The position numbers were made by a program, and so were the translations under genes. Under the pieces are notes generated by a model. It saw only the letters and a program-made list of their open reading frames with translations, was not told where the DNA came from and ran no database searches. A stretch of DNA of 64,000 nt from contig CAJQUW010011531.1 in NCBI GenBank assembly GCA_907163375.1, positions 124,001-188,000 on the forward strand. The letters run 5' to 3'. The number at the start of each line of letters is the position of its first letter. The stretch's first letter is position 1. This stretch comes from Prostheceraeus crozeri. Taxonomy: Eukaryota > Platyhelminthes > Polycladida > Euryleptidae. Shown here piece by piece: positions 17,579-29,571 of the stretch.

Positions 17579-17591
17579 ACTTTTTAGCACT

Positions 17592-19016
17592 ACGTATGAA
17601 ATTTTTTAAGTAGTCTATGACTTAACCTGAATTATGACCTCTCGAACCTTTTTTGAATCAAGTCAAAAGGACTTGTAGAAGCAAAGTTACAAGCCTTTAA
17701 AGTTTTGGAGTCTTTTATGGCCTGGAGACCAGGCCATCTCCTGGCTCTCCACTCACTCTGGCACCTTAGGTGAGTGCGTTAATCGAAAAATCTGCCTTGG
17801 TGTCCTACGGAAACCCGGTCTTTAGAGATTTCCAATGCTATCATCGAAGCTCCGGAGTTGACCTACCCGTACCTCGACTGGCGATTGAACTGATTCCCAC
17901 AAGTAGAGACTCCACTTATATAGTCGAGAGAAGTCGGTCGAGAAATATCACAAGTCTTTCCACTCCTACTCCCAGTCGACTTTCCTCCTGTTTCCCAAAA
18001 CCTTCCACCCAAGTCTGCCTGCTGGCTTGCCTGTCAGGAGGGAGGGGGGGTAGCACTTTTTCTTCCGATTGAGCTGGAAACAACCCTATCGATGTAAAAT
18101 TGCACGTAGAATCCGAATCAGCCCTTCGTTTATCCATCCAGATACTCCTTCATGCCGAAACAGGGCCTTTCTCATCCCAAAACGTCCAACACCTGCCCTT
18201 TCTAACGCTGTCGTTTTTCGGAGATTCCTGACATTTTCAAGTCACTCTCCTCTCTAAACCAAGGAAAACGTGCACAAATGATGCTTTCCACTGCATTGGT
18301 CTCACTCTTAGCTTTCACATGAGCTATGGCACGACTTTCTACAATCACTTCCACCCAAGTTGGAAGTCTGACAGGAGAGGGAGGGGCTAGCACTTTTTCT
18401 TCCGATTGAGCTGGAAACAACCTTCCTAACCCAAAATTTCACGTAGAATCCGAATCTGACCTCCGTTTGTCCATCCAGACACTCCTTCATGCCGAAATAT
18501 GACCTTTCTCATCCCAAAACATCCAACACCTGCCCTTTCCTCACCGGAGACGTGAACAACCAACACCACACAACCTCACAGGGGGAGGGAACGGTTTCGT
18601 CCTCTCGGTGCGATCCCTTCCAGCACATCCTTGGCCACTTCCTTCCAGAAGGGAGGGCTGAGTCGGCATGATGACTCATCAGCGGTGAGTCGGCAGCGAT
18701 GACTCATCACTGCACACTGCACTGTCCTTCCTTTTGCAATGGGATTACTACTAGTATGCATGTCAAAAGCTATGAACTTTTAGGCCTATTTCCGCTAGGC
18801 ATGGATAAATTTGACAGAGTGAACAAATGCAGGATGAAATGACTCAACTTCGTTAAAATCAACTATCTGAGGCTCTATATGGTATCAGAAAACTTTGTGA
18901 AAGCGGCTCTTAGTGCAGCAGATAGTGTGTTAAATGTCGTTGATTTTAAAAAAACCATATTTTCACATGTGCTTACTGAGAGGGATGAAAGACATCACGT
19001 AAGAGTGTCACGTTAA
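17592..19016. other. non-genic stretch with a ~195-bp direct duplication (18002-18202 and 18348-18540)
   Basis: Two copies share cttccacccaagt, gcactttttcttccgattga and the closing ccaacacctgccctttc. They are about 85-90 percent alike by eye. The GC-richer, pyrimidine-rich sequence differs from the AT-rich surroundings. It may be part of an uncharacterised repeat. No gene is supported. Confidence 0.7.
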
Positions 19017-19277
19017 GTGTGCGGAAGAGAATTGTGGATGGTTGTTAGTGGGAGAGACTGGGAGGACAGTGGAAGAAGAGATGAAAGAGCGTCTGAGATA
19101 TATATGCGAATCTTGGATTCCTCCTCTGAAGTGGTGAACCATGTGCTAGAGTCAACTCACGGCGTAGACTACTCCGGGGAAGTGTTGGACAGATCGAGAG
19201 GCTATAGGGAGAGGATTATCAAAGATGCTAAATTTATGGTTGGACAAGTTATGCGCAGTTTCTTGCGTGATGTGTAG
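19017..19277 (+). pseudogene. possible C-terminal fragment of a GIY-YIG-type retroelement protein
   Basis: The frame ends in THGVDYSGEVLDRSRGYRER followed by a helical tail. This order (H-x-x-D-[WY]...[IV]LDR...Y..R) resembles the segment that closes GIY-YIG endonuclease regions in invertebrate retroelements. The GIY-YIG core itself is not visible upstream. Only 86 codons, so the call is tentative. Confidence 0.3.
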
Positions 19278-19289
19278 TTTGTACTCTTT

Positions 19290-21480
19290 CCATTTTTAAT
19301 ATTAAATGTATTTTTTTCCTTTGCCACTATCAATTATTCATGCTTTTTTATTCATTATTATCATTTTTGCACCTTTGTCATATTTTGCTCGTTATATTTT
19401 CTTTTATTTATATATTCACTTATTTATTTCAATTAGCTAAAATTCATTTATTCTTCATCATCTTTTGTCATTTCTCATGCAAATACTTACATTTTCTCTC
19501 GTCTTTTGTTAAATTTTCGTTTTCTCTTATTTTTATGGAATTCGCTTGTGTAAATATATTTTGTGTAGTTGTACAGTTTTTAGTGTGCAGTTCCTTGATG
19601 ATTTTTACCGATGCAGTGTTTTTTCGTATCTACAGCGCAGCGGTGTCGACATGGATTCGTATAAATATCTCGATCTCCTCCGATTTCTATGCCGGTGCCA
19701 TTGTGACTTGACGTGTACTTGACTGAGCCGTGTGTCTTTTTTACTTATAATGTGTTGTCTGCTTCCTTCACAATTTGCGTGAACATGGCAGCGGCGTTGC
19801 CAAAATGCATCGCACTCAGGACGGCTCTGTTATGAATTTCGTCGATACTCAGGGCTGACCTCTATCCCTAAGAATTAAATACAACCAGCGTAACTTGCTT
19901 GATATCTTGCTCAACTTCTCGTTGCGGAGGTGACCCACATGGCCTAGTTGCGGCCAATTCACTTGATGTACAGCACATGTACTTGTTCTACTGACATCAT
20001 GCAAATGAAGACAGATAAAAGGAGCTCAAGTTAAACAGATAAAAATCATGTTCTGATGCATATTCAAAGTAAAATTGATCGGTTGCACCTGTGTCTACCA
20101 CTGCAGACAACATAAGAAAATTGACAATAAGATAAAATATCTTATGAGACAGTATTGAGAGCTAGTCCACATTAGTTTAATAGATGGCATGACAGGATTT
20201 TATGATGATATCATTCAAAAGATGCTGCTCTCATGTAATGCAATGTATTCTTTGAGCTGTTCGATGTTCACCAAATTGTGAAACGTGATCAAGCTTCCGA
20301 TCAACAGTTGCTCCATCGTTGTTGTTCAAGATGCAATTCATGAAGATGCTTGGTAGCCAAATAATTTCCATGAGATGCTGCTGCTTTAATTTCAAATAAT
20401 CGAGGTCTCAATATGGTGATATAATTCTTCTTGATGAGCTGGACGATTTCTCTACAAAATACGATGAATTCATGAAATCAAAAGTTAGAAGTTCATGTAA
20501 ATACGAGTATAATAAATAAATATTGAGTTGCATCCTCAGTTGAAAAATGGACCTGAATAGCAGCTATTTCAACCAATATCAGGAATCATCAGCAGACATA
20601 GTTTGCATCTCTCAACATCGACACAACCTCACTATTTAAAGTTGCAGCTATGCCCTGACAAATTAAATTAGAAGTTCATGATAAAATAAAATGACTTATA
20701 CTTCCATGCAGATACTCCGCTCTATTCTTATACGGGGAATGATAAAATAACTCGCTCTGTGAACAATAATTATCGAATATCCTGTCTACAAACTGACTCA
20801 TAGGCCTAGTGGCGGCTCGGTACTTTGAAAATGAAACTTGAGAAAGCGCATTTTCAAAATACCTGGAGGCAATGAAAGATTCAGTAAGTAGTGCAGGAAG
20901 ACCGGTTACTGGACAGCGGTCATTTCAGCCCACTTCTACGCCTCGGATCGATTTTTAGATAGGAAAAGTTTTGGTGTCTGATCCCCCTCCCTTCGTGAAA
21001 AATATATCTGAGTTCGATAATCATGCATTTGAAACTCGACTTTGGTTGGGAAAATAACTTCACTCACTGGTTGTGAAGAGGGAGAAAAAGGATTGTCAAA
21101 TTTGCATATATCTGTGATAGTTCCGAATCATGTCCTTTACGGATTCTAATTTTTAGTCAAATTTCTCGACTGCATGTAACTTAGTCAAATTTTCATTGTG
21201 ACTGTTAGTTGCGACCAAAGTGTTTAAATATACTTACTTTGGTTGCGACGGATTCCTACTTAGAAGATTTTCGATAACCTTTCCCCGCCTCCTACAAAAT
21301 GTTTCTGAGTTCGAAAATTAGGGTTTTCGAAAATTGACTTTTGGCTGGTTGATAACTTAGAAATATTCTTGACTGACCACCTCCTGAAGAAAGTCGCCTG
21401 AAGACTTGATCTGCACTGGCAGCAAGTGGGCCAAAAAGGGTATATTCTGAATCCGCAAAACGAGACGCATCCAGCGGTAC
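19290..21480. other. gene-free AT-rich stretch
   Basis: No convincing coding sequence. A T-rich block lies at 19290-19560. A diverged direct pair lies at about 20945-21065 and 21255-21360 (both contain tctgagttcgaaaa-like and tgactttggttgg or tggctgg-like parts). A short palindrome (ttgcgaccaaagt ... actttggttgcgac) lies at 21209-21250. Confidence 0.5.
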
Positions 21481-21489
21481 CACTCTCGA

Positions 21490-21990
21490 GACTGAATTCG
21501 ATCCGGCTGAAATTTGATCGCACTCTTTTTGTACCAAGACCGTCACCCAGTTGCAAGACGCATCTCACGCTGCATTTCGACTACCGCTCTCAACTGTTTC
21601 AGTGCCCTATGAACCGGGCGTTCTGGTGTTACGACATCCTATAGCCCGCTCTTCAGCAAGAATTGCAGCAGCGCGGTGTGGTCACCAAAGCGGATCTCAT
21701 TTACACCAGCAAAATCCAGCCCTACGACTTGGTGATGCTAGAAAATCTGCCGGATGAGACACGCGCTTCGGCTGATGTTACCGCTATGCTCACCACGGCG
21801 GTCCACCACAAGCCATGTCTCATCATCTTCATTTCTCAAAGCCTCTTCCCTACAGGGAAGGAATACCCACTAATACATTCTTTTCAAGAATCCGCGCTAG
21901 AAAAACCAAATGGAATTCCAGGCCCGGTGGATAGCCATGCGCAAAACCTAAACCAGACGGCTACGACCCGTGCCCTCGTAGCTTCTGACT
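21490..21990 (+). pseudogene. second, older Polinton packaging-ATPase fragment
   Basis: Frames here match the ATPase at 3379-3918: a GKTHL-like region near 21550, then KIQPYDLVMLENLPDE, VTAMLTTAVHHKPCLIIFIS and SLFPTGKE. It is clearly GC-richer than the first copy, so it comes from a different Polinton lineage. No other Polinton gene or terminal repeat is recognised around it. It is a broken fossil fragment, older than the element at the left of the window. Confidence 0.75.
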
Positions 21991-22559
21991 ACTGAAGAGT
22001 CCCGCTTACTGAGCAGCCTGTTCAACCGGGGTCCCGCTTCCCCTGAACTGATAACTGAAATCCTCTGGCATGACAGCTACATTCTAACCGTTAGTTCTAA
22101 CCGTTCTGGAGGAGTGCAGCCAAATAGTGAGCTGCACCGTGATTACACGCGTATGACTGTCGGCCTCGTCCACCATGCCCCGCTAACAGATGGTTATGCA
22201 GGGTGCCCTGACATCAACTTGACATCCCGAAACCCTACCGAAATCGAACGCTCGCTCTGTACAATCAACTGGCCTCCTCCTCCATGCAGCTTTGTTTGGC
22301 TGGGCAGAGATTCTGAAGGGGATGAAGACTACAGTATCCCACGCATGATGCTGAACAGGAACATTATACACGAGCTAGATCAGCTGGGCCGCCATCAACA
22401 CCACCTGCTGCTACTAGGCTACTAGGCTATTACATCCTCGTGCCCGAACAATTGAGACCGCTCGCAAAGTGACCGCGAAAGCGGCGAGGACAGCAATCAC
22501 AGCACGAGCGAAGAGGAGGAAAGCAGCAGCAGCAACATGGCCTGGACGTTTAGAATAGC
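21991..22559. other. unassigned GC-richer stretch
   Basis: The sequence remains GC-rich after the ATPase fragment and may be part of the same old insertion. Frames such as 22114-22425 show no recognisable motif. The 22440-22530 part is rich in agca and gaag repeats. Confidence 0.4.
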
Positions 22560-25545
22560 ACTTCTTGGACGTTAGAATAGCAGGAGGCGACTAAAATGGG
22601 GTCTGTCAACAAAGCATGCAAACTTGGTGCTAAATGATGGTGACGTTGCGGGGCAATCTTGAGAGAGTCTCTCTGGCTACAGGGATGTTGCAACGAAGCT
22701 GTACGGCTTTTGTCCGACTGTTCGGCAACGGGACGGCACGAACCGGCTACTTCAAGGTCATCCCTGTCCAGTGGCGGACCCAAGGGGGGATGCCGGGATG
22801 CATCCCCCCCACCAGCTCAAACTTGATTGTGGATTGTAAATGTAAGCAATACATTTTGGCAATTAGTTCATTAAAATTACAAGTAATGATCGTAGTCTGG
22901 AACATATTTGGCCCAGTTTCTCTTGTGATTATATAATAAACATGTGGATTTCTTATCAGAATGGAGACATGAATTAAGGAAAAGCGAGAACCTCCAACCA
23001 AGGAATGAAGAGGTCTCTGCAGAAGTTTGCTTACATTAAACTGTAGCATCTCTGACGCACAAGCTGTGCGCACAAGGCGCAGGTGACCTGTTTAATGCCA
23101 ATTTTAGAAGTTCCACTTGAATTATTTAATTTGCAGATGTTATTCCTATCAACTCCGGCAAGATTTCGTTAAGGTTGAATAAGTGATTCTGGACCTGACG
23201 ACCAACCGAATTACGCGAGTGGCGAGTGAGCTATCCACTTGTTCTTGAATTTCCAATGAGAACGCACGATTTGCACATTCTCGCATTATTCGTTCTTGAT
23301 AGCTTTATAAACGATGTCAACTGAGAGGAGAGCCAAGTTGAATTACTGCTGCTACTTTTCGTGCAAACTTTCATCCCTATCTGTCCTTCATCATTGGTTA
23401 TTTTGATTTAAAGAAGTAAGCATTCAAATTTTGAAGATGAAAATGATGAAATGATGCATTCACATTCAAGGTCGGTGGTACAATACAGTATGCGGTAACC
23501 CCCTCAGCGGCACCAGATGCCCTGTCGCTGCGTCGTTTCTGACAGCAGATTCGACTAACTCCGTCGTGAGGGACCTCGGCCCCGGGTAACTGCTTGGGTG
23601 TTCCTCTTTGGTGGCAAAGCGGAAGAGCTCCGCTATCGAAGCTTCGCCGGAGGAAGAATAACTCAAGGGCTTAGTGTACCACCGACTTGGCCATGAGAAG
23701 TAGGATGACCCCAGTGATGGCTGGCCACCACTTACTGCATGTTTAAATAGCAAGTTTAGAACTCCTCCCCTACTTCGTCCGGATGACCTGTCTGGGTGTA
23801 GTGTCGAGAGCAACAACTTTGACAGTCTGAGAAACTAGCACCCTGATCGGATGCCATCTGAGATGGACCGACCTGAGAGTGGAGACGGAAGTTTAAAGTT
23901 GCGATCGATTCGCCAGCAGCTCCGGTTATGAGTCAGTAGCGCGTCTCATCTCGGAAGTAGTTAAGATAGGGGTAAAATTTGAACTTGTATTTCCAGTTAC
24001 TTTTGAGAAGTCGCTGAGGTTACACGTACAGCAGCAAGTCTCACAGCCAATTTTTTCAACTATTTTGTTCAGCGTTGATTTTCCACAAGAATACACAAAA
24101 AATGACGAGTAATTTGCTCTTCACATCAGACTTATAAAATTCCTAAGAAAAATCAGTAAAAATTAAATTACATAGCATGTATATACATGTAAGCTATAGC
24201 TGCTTTAATAAGCCACAAGTAATCGTCATATGAAAACATTATTGCGTTATAACTAACTTATATTGCATTTTAAAGGAATGGATTTATAAAGACTACACAA
24301 TTACAAATTTAGCCTTAAGCCCCATGAATATTGCAGTCAAATTTCTTGCCTTAATGAGATTTCTCAATGATTCTAGGAAAATAGGCTGAAATCATTGCTG
24401 ATAACAAAATACTATCAATGCTATAACAAATTGTTGTCAACTAATAAGGTTATTTGAAAAGAAGATATAACTTGTGACTGTTGAATTGTAAAACATAATG
24501 CCGTGCCTGAATTTGAATCTACGGATTTATTCAACTAGAGCATTGAGGCACCTGTTTGACTGCTTGAGTACAGCACCAATCATCCCCCCTACCAGAAATT
24601 TCTGCGTCCGCCACTGTCCCTGTCCCGACCTTGTTGTCGTCGAGGTAAAGGCGCCCAAGCGTGCCCGAAACGGGAAAGCGCCTGGATTAGACGGAGTCCT
24701 TTCTGAGCTTCTGAAATACGGTGGCGAAGAACTAAAAATACGCCTTCACAGTCTTTGTCTGAAAATATGCGATGCTAGTTCTTGGCCAACGGAGTGGATG
24801 GAATATCGCAAAGCATTTCATTCTGTCATTCACAAGGGTTTGTGGCAAAACTTTAAAGATAATCGGAGTTCCTTTGCACCCAATCTTATTGCTTCGTAGC
24901 CTATACATGTCTCAAAAGCAGCCGACAGACCAGCTGGAAGGTCGCTGACTGATCAGCGTCCGGCACGGTGCAAGTCATCATGTCACCTGTTCTGTTCGCT
25001 ATGGTGAATTATGGTTTTTCTTATGGGTTATTACGAAATCATCATGCACAATACAGTGAAAGATTTTATTGGTGGTGTGTGGATTAGTGGCTCGTTACTG
25101 ACAAACTAACGATACGCAGACGACGTGGTTCTAATCTGTAAGACAGAAGCCGAGTTGCAAGACATGATGCGTAGGGTTGTGGCGGCGCGGCGAGCTAGAA
25201 GTACGGACTTTATCTGTATATAAGTATCCGGAAAAGACAAGAAGTCATGTCGACTGATGGGCAGGCAGTCAGTGTCACAGTCGATGGAAATCAGCCCCAT
25301 AGTACAAATGCCAAGGCAGCAAAACAGCACAAAGGCAACAATAGTACAAGGCAGCGAAATCACAGTTGACGCACGAAGCACGACCGATATGCGCCTGAGA
25401 ATAGCGAAAACCACAGCAATTCTTGGCAATTTGACCCCTATCTGGAGATCACACTCAATTCACTCATTTTGGAGGCGACTCGAGACAGTGAGCTCGGCCT
25501 ACCCTCGAAACGACGACGGTGGATGAAGAAAAAGACGAAAAGAAT
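22560..25545 (+). mobile_element. RTE-like LINE remnant, split by a hAT insertion
   Basis: Left of the hAT insert (22560-22768) the frame reads into the linker before the reverse transcriptase. Right of it (from 24617) it continues DLVVVEVKAPKRARNGKAPG and LDGVLSELLKYGGEEL, the start of an RTE-type RT. Further on are a YRKAFHSV segment (24815-24840) and RYADDVVLICKTEAEL with the YADD catalytic motif (25113-25160), then a C-terminal ITLNSLILEATRDSELGLPS-like stretch near 25445. Frame changes and missing parts show it is dead. The perfect 8-bp duplication of the hAT proves that the two halves were contiguous. Confidence 0.75.
22769..24616. mobile_element. non-autonomous hAT element, 1848 bp
   Basis: The ends are CAGTGGCGGACCCAAGGGGG and an inverted CATCCCCCCTACCAG...GTCCGCCACTG. 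The flanking 8-bp duplication TCCCTGTC is perfect (22761-22768 and 24617-24624). No hAT transposase frame is visible. Near 23466-23900 it carries GC-rich sequence on the minus strand that looks like a captured retroelement piece. Confidence 0.9.
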
Positions 25546-27231
25546 AAGAATTAATTTAAATGTTATTTGAAATGAAGGATTATTGACTTGCTTCAGTGAC
25601 TCATTTAAAAACAAATTAGTAACATTTTATGTCATCAGCCCACTACATTTGAGCTTTTAAAGCTACAAATTTTATATAACCCACGAATACTTTTACAGAG
25701 TACTTTTAAGTCGACTTCAGTCCAGTTTGAGACGTCTTAATTGTGTCCAGTGAGACGCTTCGCGCACGGTTCCCGAGACTGAGCAGAATAGGACCGACGT
25801 TCTCCTGCTGGCTGAGGCGACTAAATGGGGCATTTTTCCACTGCAACTGTGGTGCTGACAGTTTGATGCTTTATTCTCATTGCCTTCCCTCAGAGGCTAC
25901 ACCAAGTTGATGTAACAGGGGATCCTGACAGTAGAATCTTGGCCGGTGGGATATGCAACAAAACTCATTGAGATTCCGCCCCTGTGGCATATATGGCTAT
26001 GCCTTGACCAAAGTCCCCTCAGCGATGGCCGCTGCCCCTCTTTGGAGATAAGGTGTGGGGTGGGACCATTTGCTCTGCTTGCCCCCTGCGGTCAATGCTG
26101 TTCACCCAGTGTGATCAGTTTTGTCTTGGGCATGGTGGTACCCTGTTGGTATCGGAATGGCTATCTCCCCGGGCACTCCTCGCCAGCAGTAGGTATTTAT
26201 TTGCCTGCTGGATGTGTCGCTTCGCATTGTCTTAATGCGAAGCCTCCTATCCGCTGGACGGTAAAGCAACAGCACGCCTCACGCGGCATGGTGCGGACCC
26301 TCACATGAGGGACGACAGGGGTGCTTCCCCATTGTCTTATTGGTGCTTCCTGCGGTCGACCTCGGGAAATGGTGGAAGCGGGTGAGGCTGCGACCGATGC
26401 GTTCGATAACAACAACAAAAACGTCATAATTGCTTAAGGAACATTACTTATCGCAAAAGTGGCTAAATCTTGTAATCTGTAGAAGCTCGCATGGAGAAGA
26501 ACCAACTGAACAAAAGTTTCTTGAATCCGGGGTCAGCCGAAAACGTTATATTTTGATTTTTGAATAGAATTGCCTCAAACAGAAGATTTTTCATGATGAA
26601 TCAAAAGTATGTGGATGTGTCTTCTTGAAGGCCTTCAAGTAGACACCTCCACGTACTTTTTATCTTTTATTTTTCCATTGCAAATAACATAATTTGAAGA
26701 AGAATACTAGTATGCAAACAAAAAAAATTATGGCAACTTGTTCTATTGTTTATCTTGAAATTCGAAGTTTGCTTCTGGCGGGTGAACGGCTGCCCCATGG
26801 AGGTTGCTATATTTCGGGGGCCAGTCTTCGGTTTAAGGAATGAATTTCTTCGGTTTTTTGACGCGTCAACTACCAAACTGAACCAAAATGAGATGATGCA
26901 AATAAGAATTTAGTACATTCGTTTTGTTCTTATCTAACCACCAGAATTCACCGGGGGACCCTCGCAAGGCCACTGGTTCACTTTTCACCGGGATGACGCA
27001 AGTATAAGCCCTACAGGTGGAGAATTGATAAGTGAGTAATATAGATAATAATGAGGGGACAACAGATTGAGAAAACGCAACCGATAACCGATAAGATGTG
27101 GATTGTGGAACATGCACAAATATATCTATCATCTCCATTGATCTCCACGACCTATTCGAAGCAATTGACTTTCTGATTGAACATTTATTGAAACATAGGT
27201 TTTAGATACTGTTAATTTTATATCTAGACTT
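25546..27231. other. no gene supported; possible retroelement 3' end near 26330-26430
   Basis: Near 25800-25830 the sequence ggctgaggcgactaaatgg resembles 22580-22600. Near 26345-26420 the order gacctcggga, gtgaggctgcgaccg, caacaacaac resembles the end of the RNase H LINE at 61565-61640. This suggests a related 3' end. The rest is AT-rich and featureless. Confidence 0.35.
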
Positions 27232-27421
27232 CCTTGACAACTGATGTGTGGTGGTGAGGGTTTGATCCTGCCAATTGACAGAGTCGCGTAAGTGGCTCGT
27301 AGCTCAGTTGGTTAGAGCGCAGGTCTAGTTAACCTTGGTCGTAGGTTCGAATCCTACCAGCCGCACATCTTTTGCATGGCAATTTGATCTATCGTTTATT
27401 TAATTTCATTGTTGTTAATTG
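27232..27421 (+). repeat. 190-bp duplicated unit, copy 1 (contains tRNA-like gene)
   Basis: Identical to 27530-27719 except for one base (g at 27285, a at 27583). The copies start 298 bases apart with an unrelated 108-base spacer. Confidence 0.95.
27292..27365 (+). tRNA. tRNA-like gene, copy 1 (Thr AGT reading most likely; could be a pseudogene)
   Basis: It has a perfect A box (tagctcagttgg) and B box (ggttcgaatcc). A D arm (GCTC/GAGC), a T arm (GTAGG/CCTAC) and an acceptor (GTGGCTC/CAGCCGC plus A) can be drawn, but the acceptor has a C:C mismatch at its base and there are three bases, not two, before the D stem. The anticodon stem AGGT/ACCT closes a 7-base loop CTAGTTA, reading AGT with an unusual T at position 37. 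A GTT (Asn) reading needs a shifted loop. No CCA is encoded. Confidence 0.6.
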
Positions 27422-27529
27422 CATTCACGACATGGTTTAAGATGCTTTGGTGGACAATCGATCCCCGCTACTTGCCTTAATGTCGGCGGTCACAATTGTG
27501 ACGTGTTATTTATTCATTGATTATTATTG

Positions 27530-27719
27530 CCTTGACAACTGATGTGTGGTGGTGAGGGTTTGATCCTGCCAATTGACAGAGTCACGTAAGTGGCTCGTAG
27601 CTCAGTTGGTTAGAGCGCAGGTCTAGTTAACCTTGGTCGTAGGTTCGAATCCTACCAGCCGCACATCTTTTGCATGGCAATTTGATCTATCGTTTATTTA
27701 ATTTCATTGTTGTTAATTG
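27530..27719 (+). repeat. 190-bp duplicated unit, copy 2
   Basis: Second copy of 27232-27421, one mismatch in 190 bases. Confidence 0.95.
27590..27663 (+). tRNA. tRNA-like gene, copy 2
   Basis: Identical over the tRNA part to 27292-27365, with the same fold irregularities (acceptor C:C mismatch, three-base linker). Identity with copy 1 implies recent duplication or conversion. Confidence 0.6.
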
Positions 27720-29443
27720 AGACAGTGTAATCAAAACGAAATACCCGGACCATGTGGAAGAAGACTATTTTTACCAGCAACATTTACCGACAGACTGTAC
27801 TGGTCCAAATCAGAAGAGCCCTAATGTAAGTGGGCCTATACTGTTTTAGCTGCACTGTAGACGCTAGGACAAAATATTGCAATACCTTAACTAATCTGCT
27901 TCTGAGATTGGCTGTTTGATCATCACCGGATACTTCGAACGTAAAAGTACGATTCTTCTAATAGTTAAATTATTATTCGCTTATTTATTGATCACGTATT
28001 GATCACTTTGACTGATAGTGACAAAATTGTTATTGAAGTCAAGCAGGTGACTCGTTACATGCATCCCCAAAAAAGAATTAATCTAATGCCAGCACCGGTT
28101 ACCATCACACTAATTGTATTAGAATATCAGCTTTTATGCAGAAAATGAGTGTCACGGAAATAACATACTTTTCAATGCATTTCATTCGCTGTTCGAAGAA
28201 CACTGTTGATGGATTCCGTGATTGACTGGAAGCATAGACACATGTATATAGTAACAAACGATTTTGCCTGACTGCTGTTTTAAAAAATCTCTTCACATTG
28301 CCTTTCCTACTCAAAATACTATTTTGGTATGGGGCTATATCCATTTTATGCATGCGATTTTCATTTCCGTTGGTGTAAAGAATGTAAGGAATGAATCTGA
28401 ATAGTGCATTGCTCCATGAACCATGAACCTAGCATCGATCACAGTGTTCTGTTGCAGTTAAAGATCTATTTGGCCGTGCAGATATCTGAATTGAGTTGCG
28501 ACTGCAGACAACTGTGATAATTTTAAATTGAATGCCTTAACATAATTACGTGTACGATGTCATAGAAAATTATAGTCATGGAAAGTAGAAAGTCATAGAA
28601 ATTAATGATAGAAAATTATAATATTTTGTAGCAATAGCAACTGCTTCCTCCAAGCAACCTTTGAGAATCAATTACACAAATCATGATTCTGTCCTTCACG
28701 GAGTCGAAAGATATTTCAATACACCGTATTCCTGGAGCCATCATGAAAAATAGTTTGAAAGTCCTTGAAATGGTTCTCTGAGGTCGCCTGGAAGCAGTTA
28801 CTTTTATCTTAAAAGCAAACCAGGAATGTTATGCAATACTGCATTTGTAAAACTATACTTGCTTCTAGCACGATCGTGGAAGGGTGCTTCGCTAGTCTTG
28901 GTGATCTTCGTGGCACGCAAGCGTAATGAGGACTGAGCTCGATTCCCAGGTGGCAAGCCATTGTTTATGGTGATGCCAGGAACAAGGCGCATAGAATGTC
29001 TTTTCGATCTGGTGAAAACCAGAAATATTATTGTGTAAATATTTTGGGTTGATTGTTCCTTGTATATTGCCTATTATTGAATCCATTGTTGATAGAAGAT
29101 TAGTATCATCCAATGCAATTGGTCATTATAGCCTCCAATAATTAATTCTAGAACGTCTTGATCTCGTTTCAAGAAATCTTATGAAGAGATGCATAAATAG
29201 GGTTGCTTTTCAACTTCTAACAATGCAGGAATGATGAAAATTATATTGTATTGCTTTTATTTATCATAACGACCAATTTCATAAAATGGCATCTGAAATG
29301 TGCTAAATAGCTGTTGATTTAGAATTTAAATTCATCCACAAAATATCAGCGATATAGAGTATGCAACTTGAGCTGTAACAATCCTATTTGCTTGTTTGAA
29401 GCTACACTTGTATACTCAAGGTAGCCTACAATTTTCAAGAAAT
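27720..29443. other. gene-free intronic or intergenic stretch
   Basis: AT-rich with no supported gene. A segment at 28905-28990 has a B-box-like agctcgattcccagg and could be an old tRNA-derived SINE piece; the evidence is weak. Confidence 0.4.
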
Positions 29444-29571
29444 GACTTGTAGTCTAAGTTTTTGTTATTTCAACACAATTGTCAAAGAAAGACTTCGAAG
29501 GCATTATTGGGTAAAATATATTAAATAATAATAACTAAACAAGTCTTTCAACGCACAAAATTATTATACTA

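Larger units (their letters stand above)
1..17591. mobile_element. Polinton/Maverick element (fossil, broken), with nested Chapaev-like transposon
   Basis: The first 380 bases match the reverse complement of 17199-17578 almost base for base, giving inverted terminal repeats. Between them lie Polinton hallmark genes: integrase, FtsK/HerA-type packaging ATPase, adenain-like protease, major capsid and penton-type minor capsid. Right of 17578 the sequence runs aactttttagcact then acgtat. Polintons are known to start with AG and make 6-bp duplications, so I infer the true right end at about 17591 and a left tip about 13 bases before the window. Without the nested transposon the element is about 13.8 kb. 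No polymerase B is recognised. Several genes are broken. The terminal repeats are nearly identical, so the insertion is fairly recent or its ends were homogenised. Confidence 0.9.

Noticed and set aside
23466-23816. 116-codon minus-strand frame inside the first hAT
   Set aside because: No recognisable motif. Probably captured repeat sequence rather than a hAT gene.
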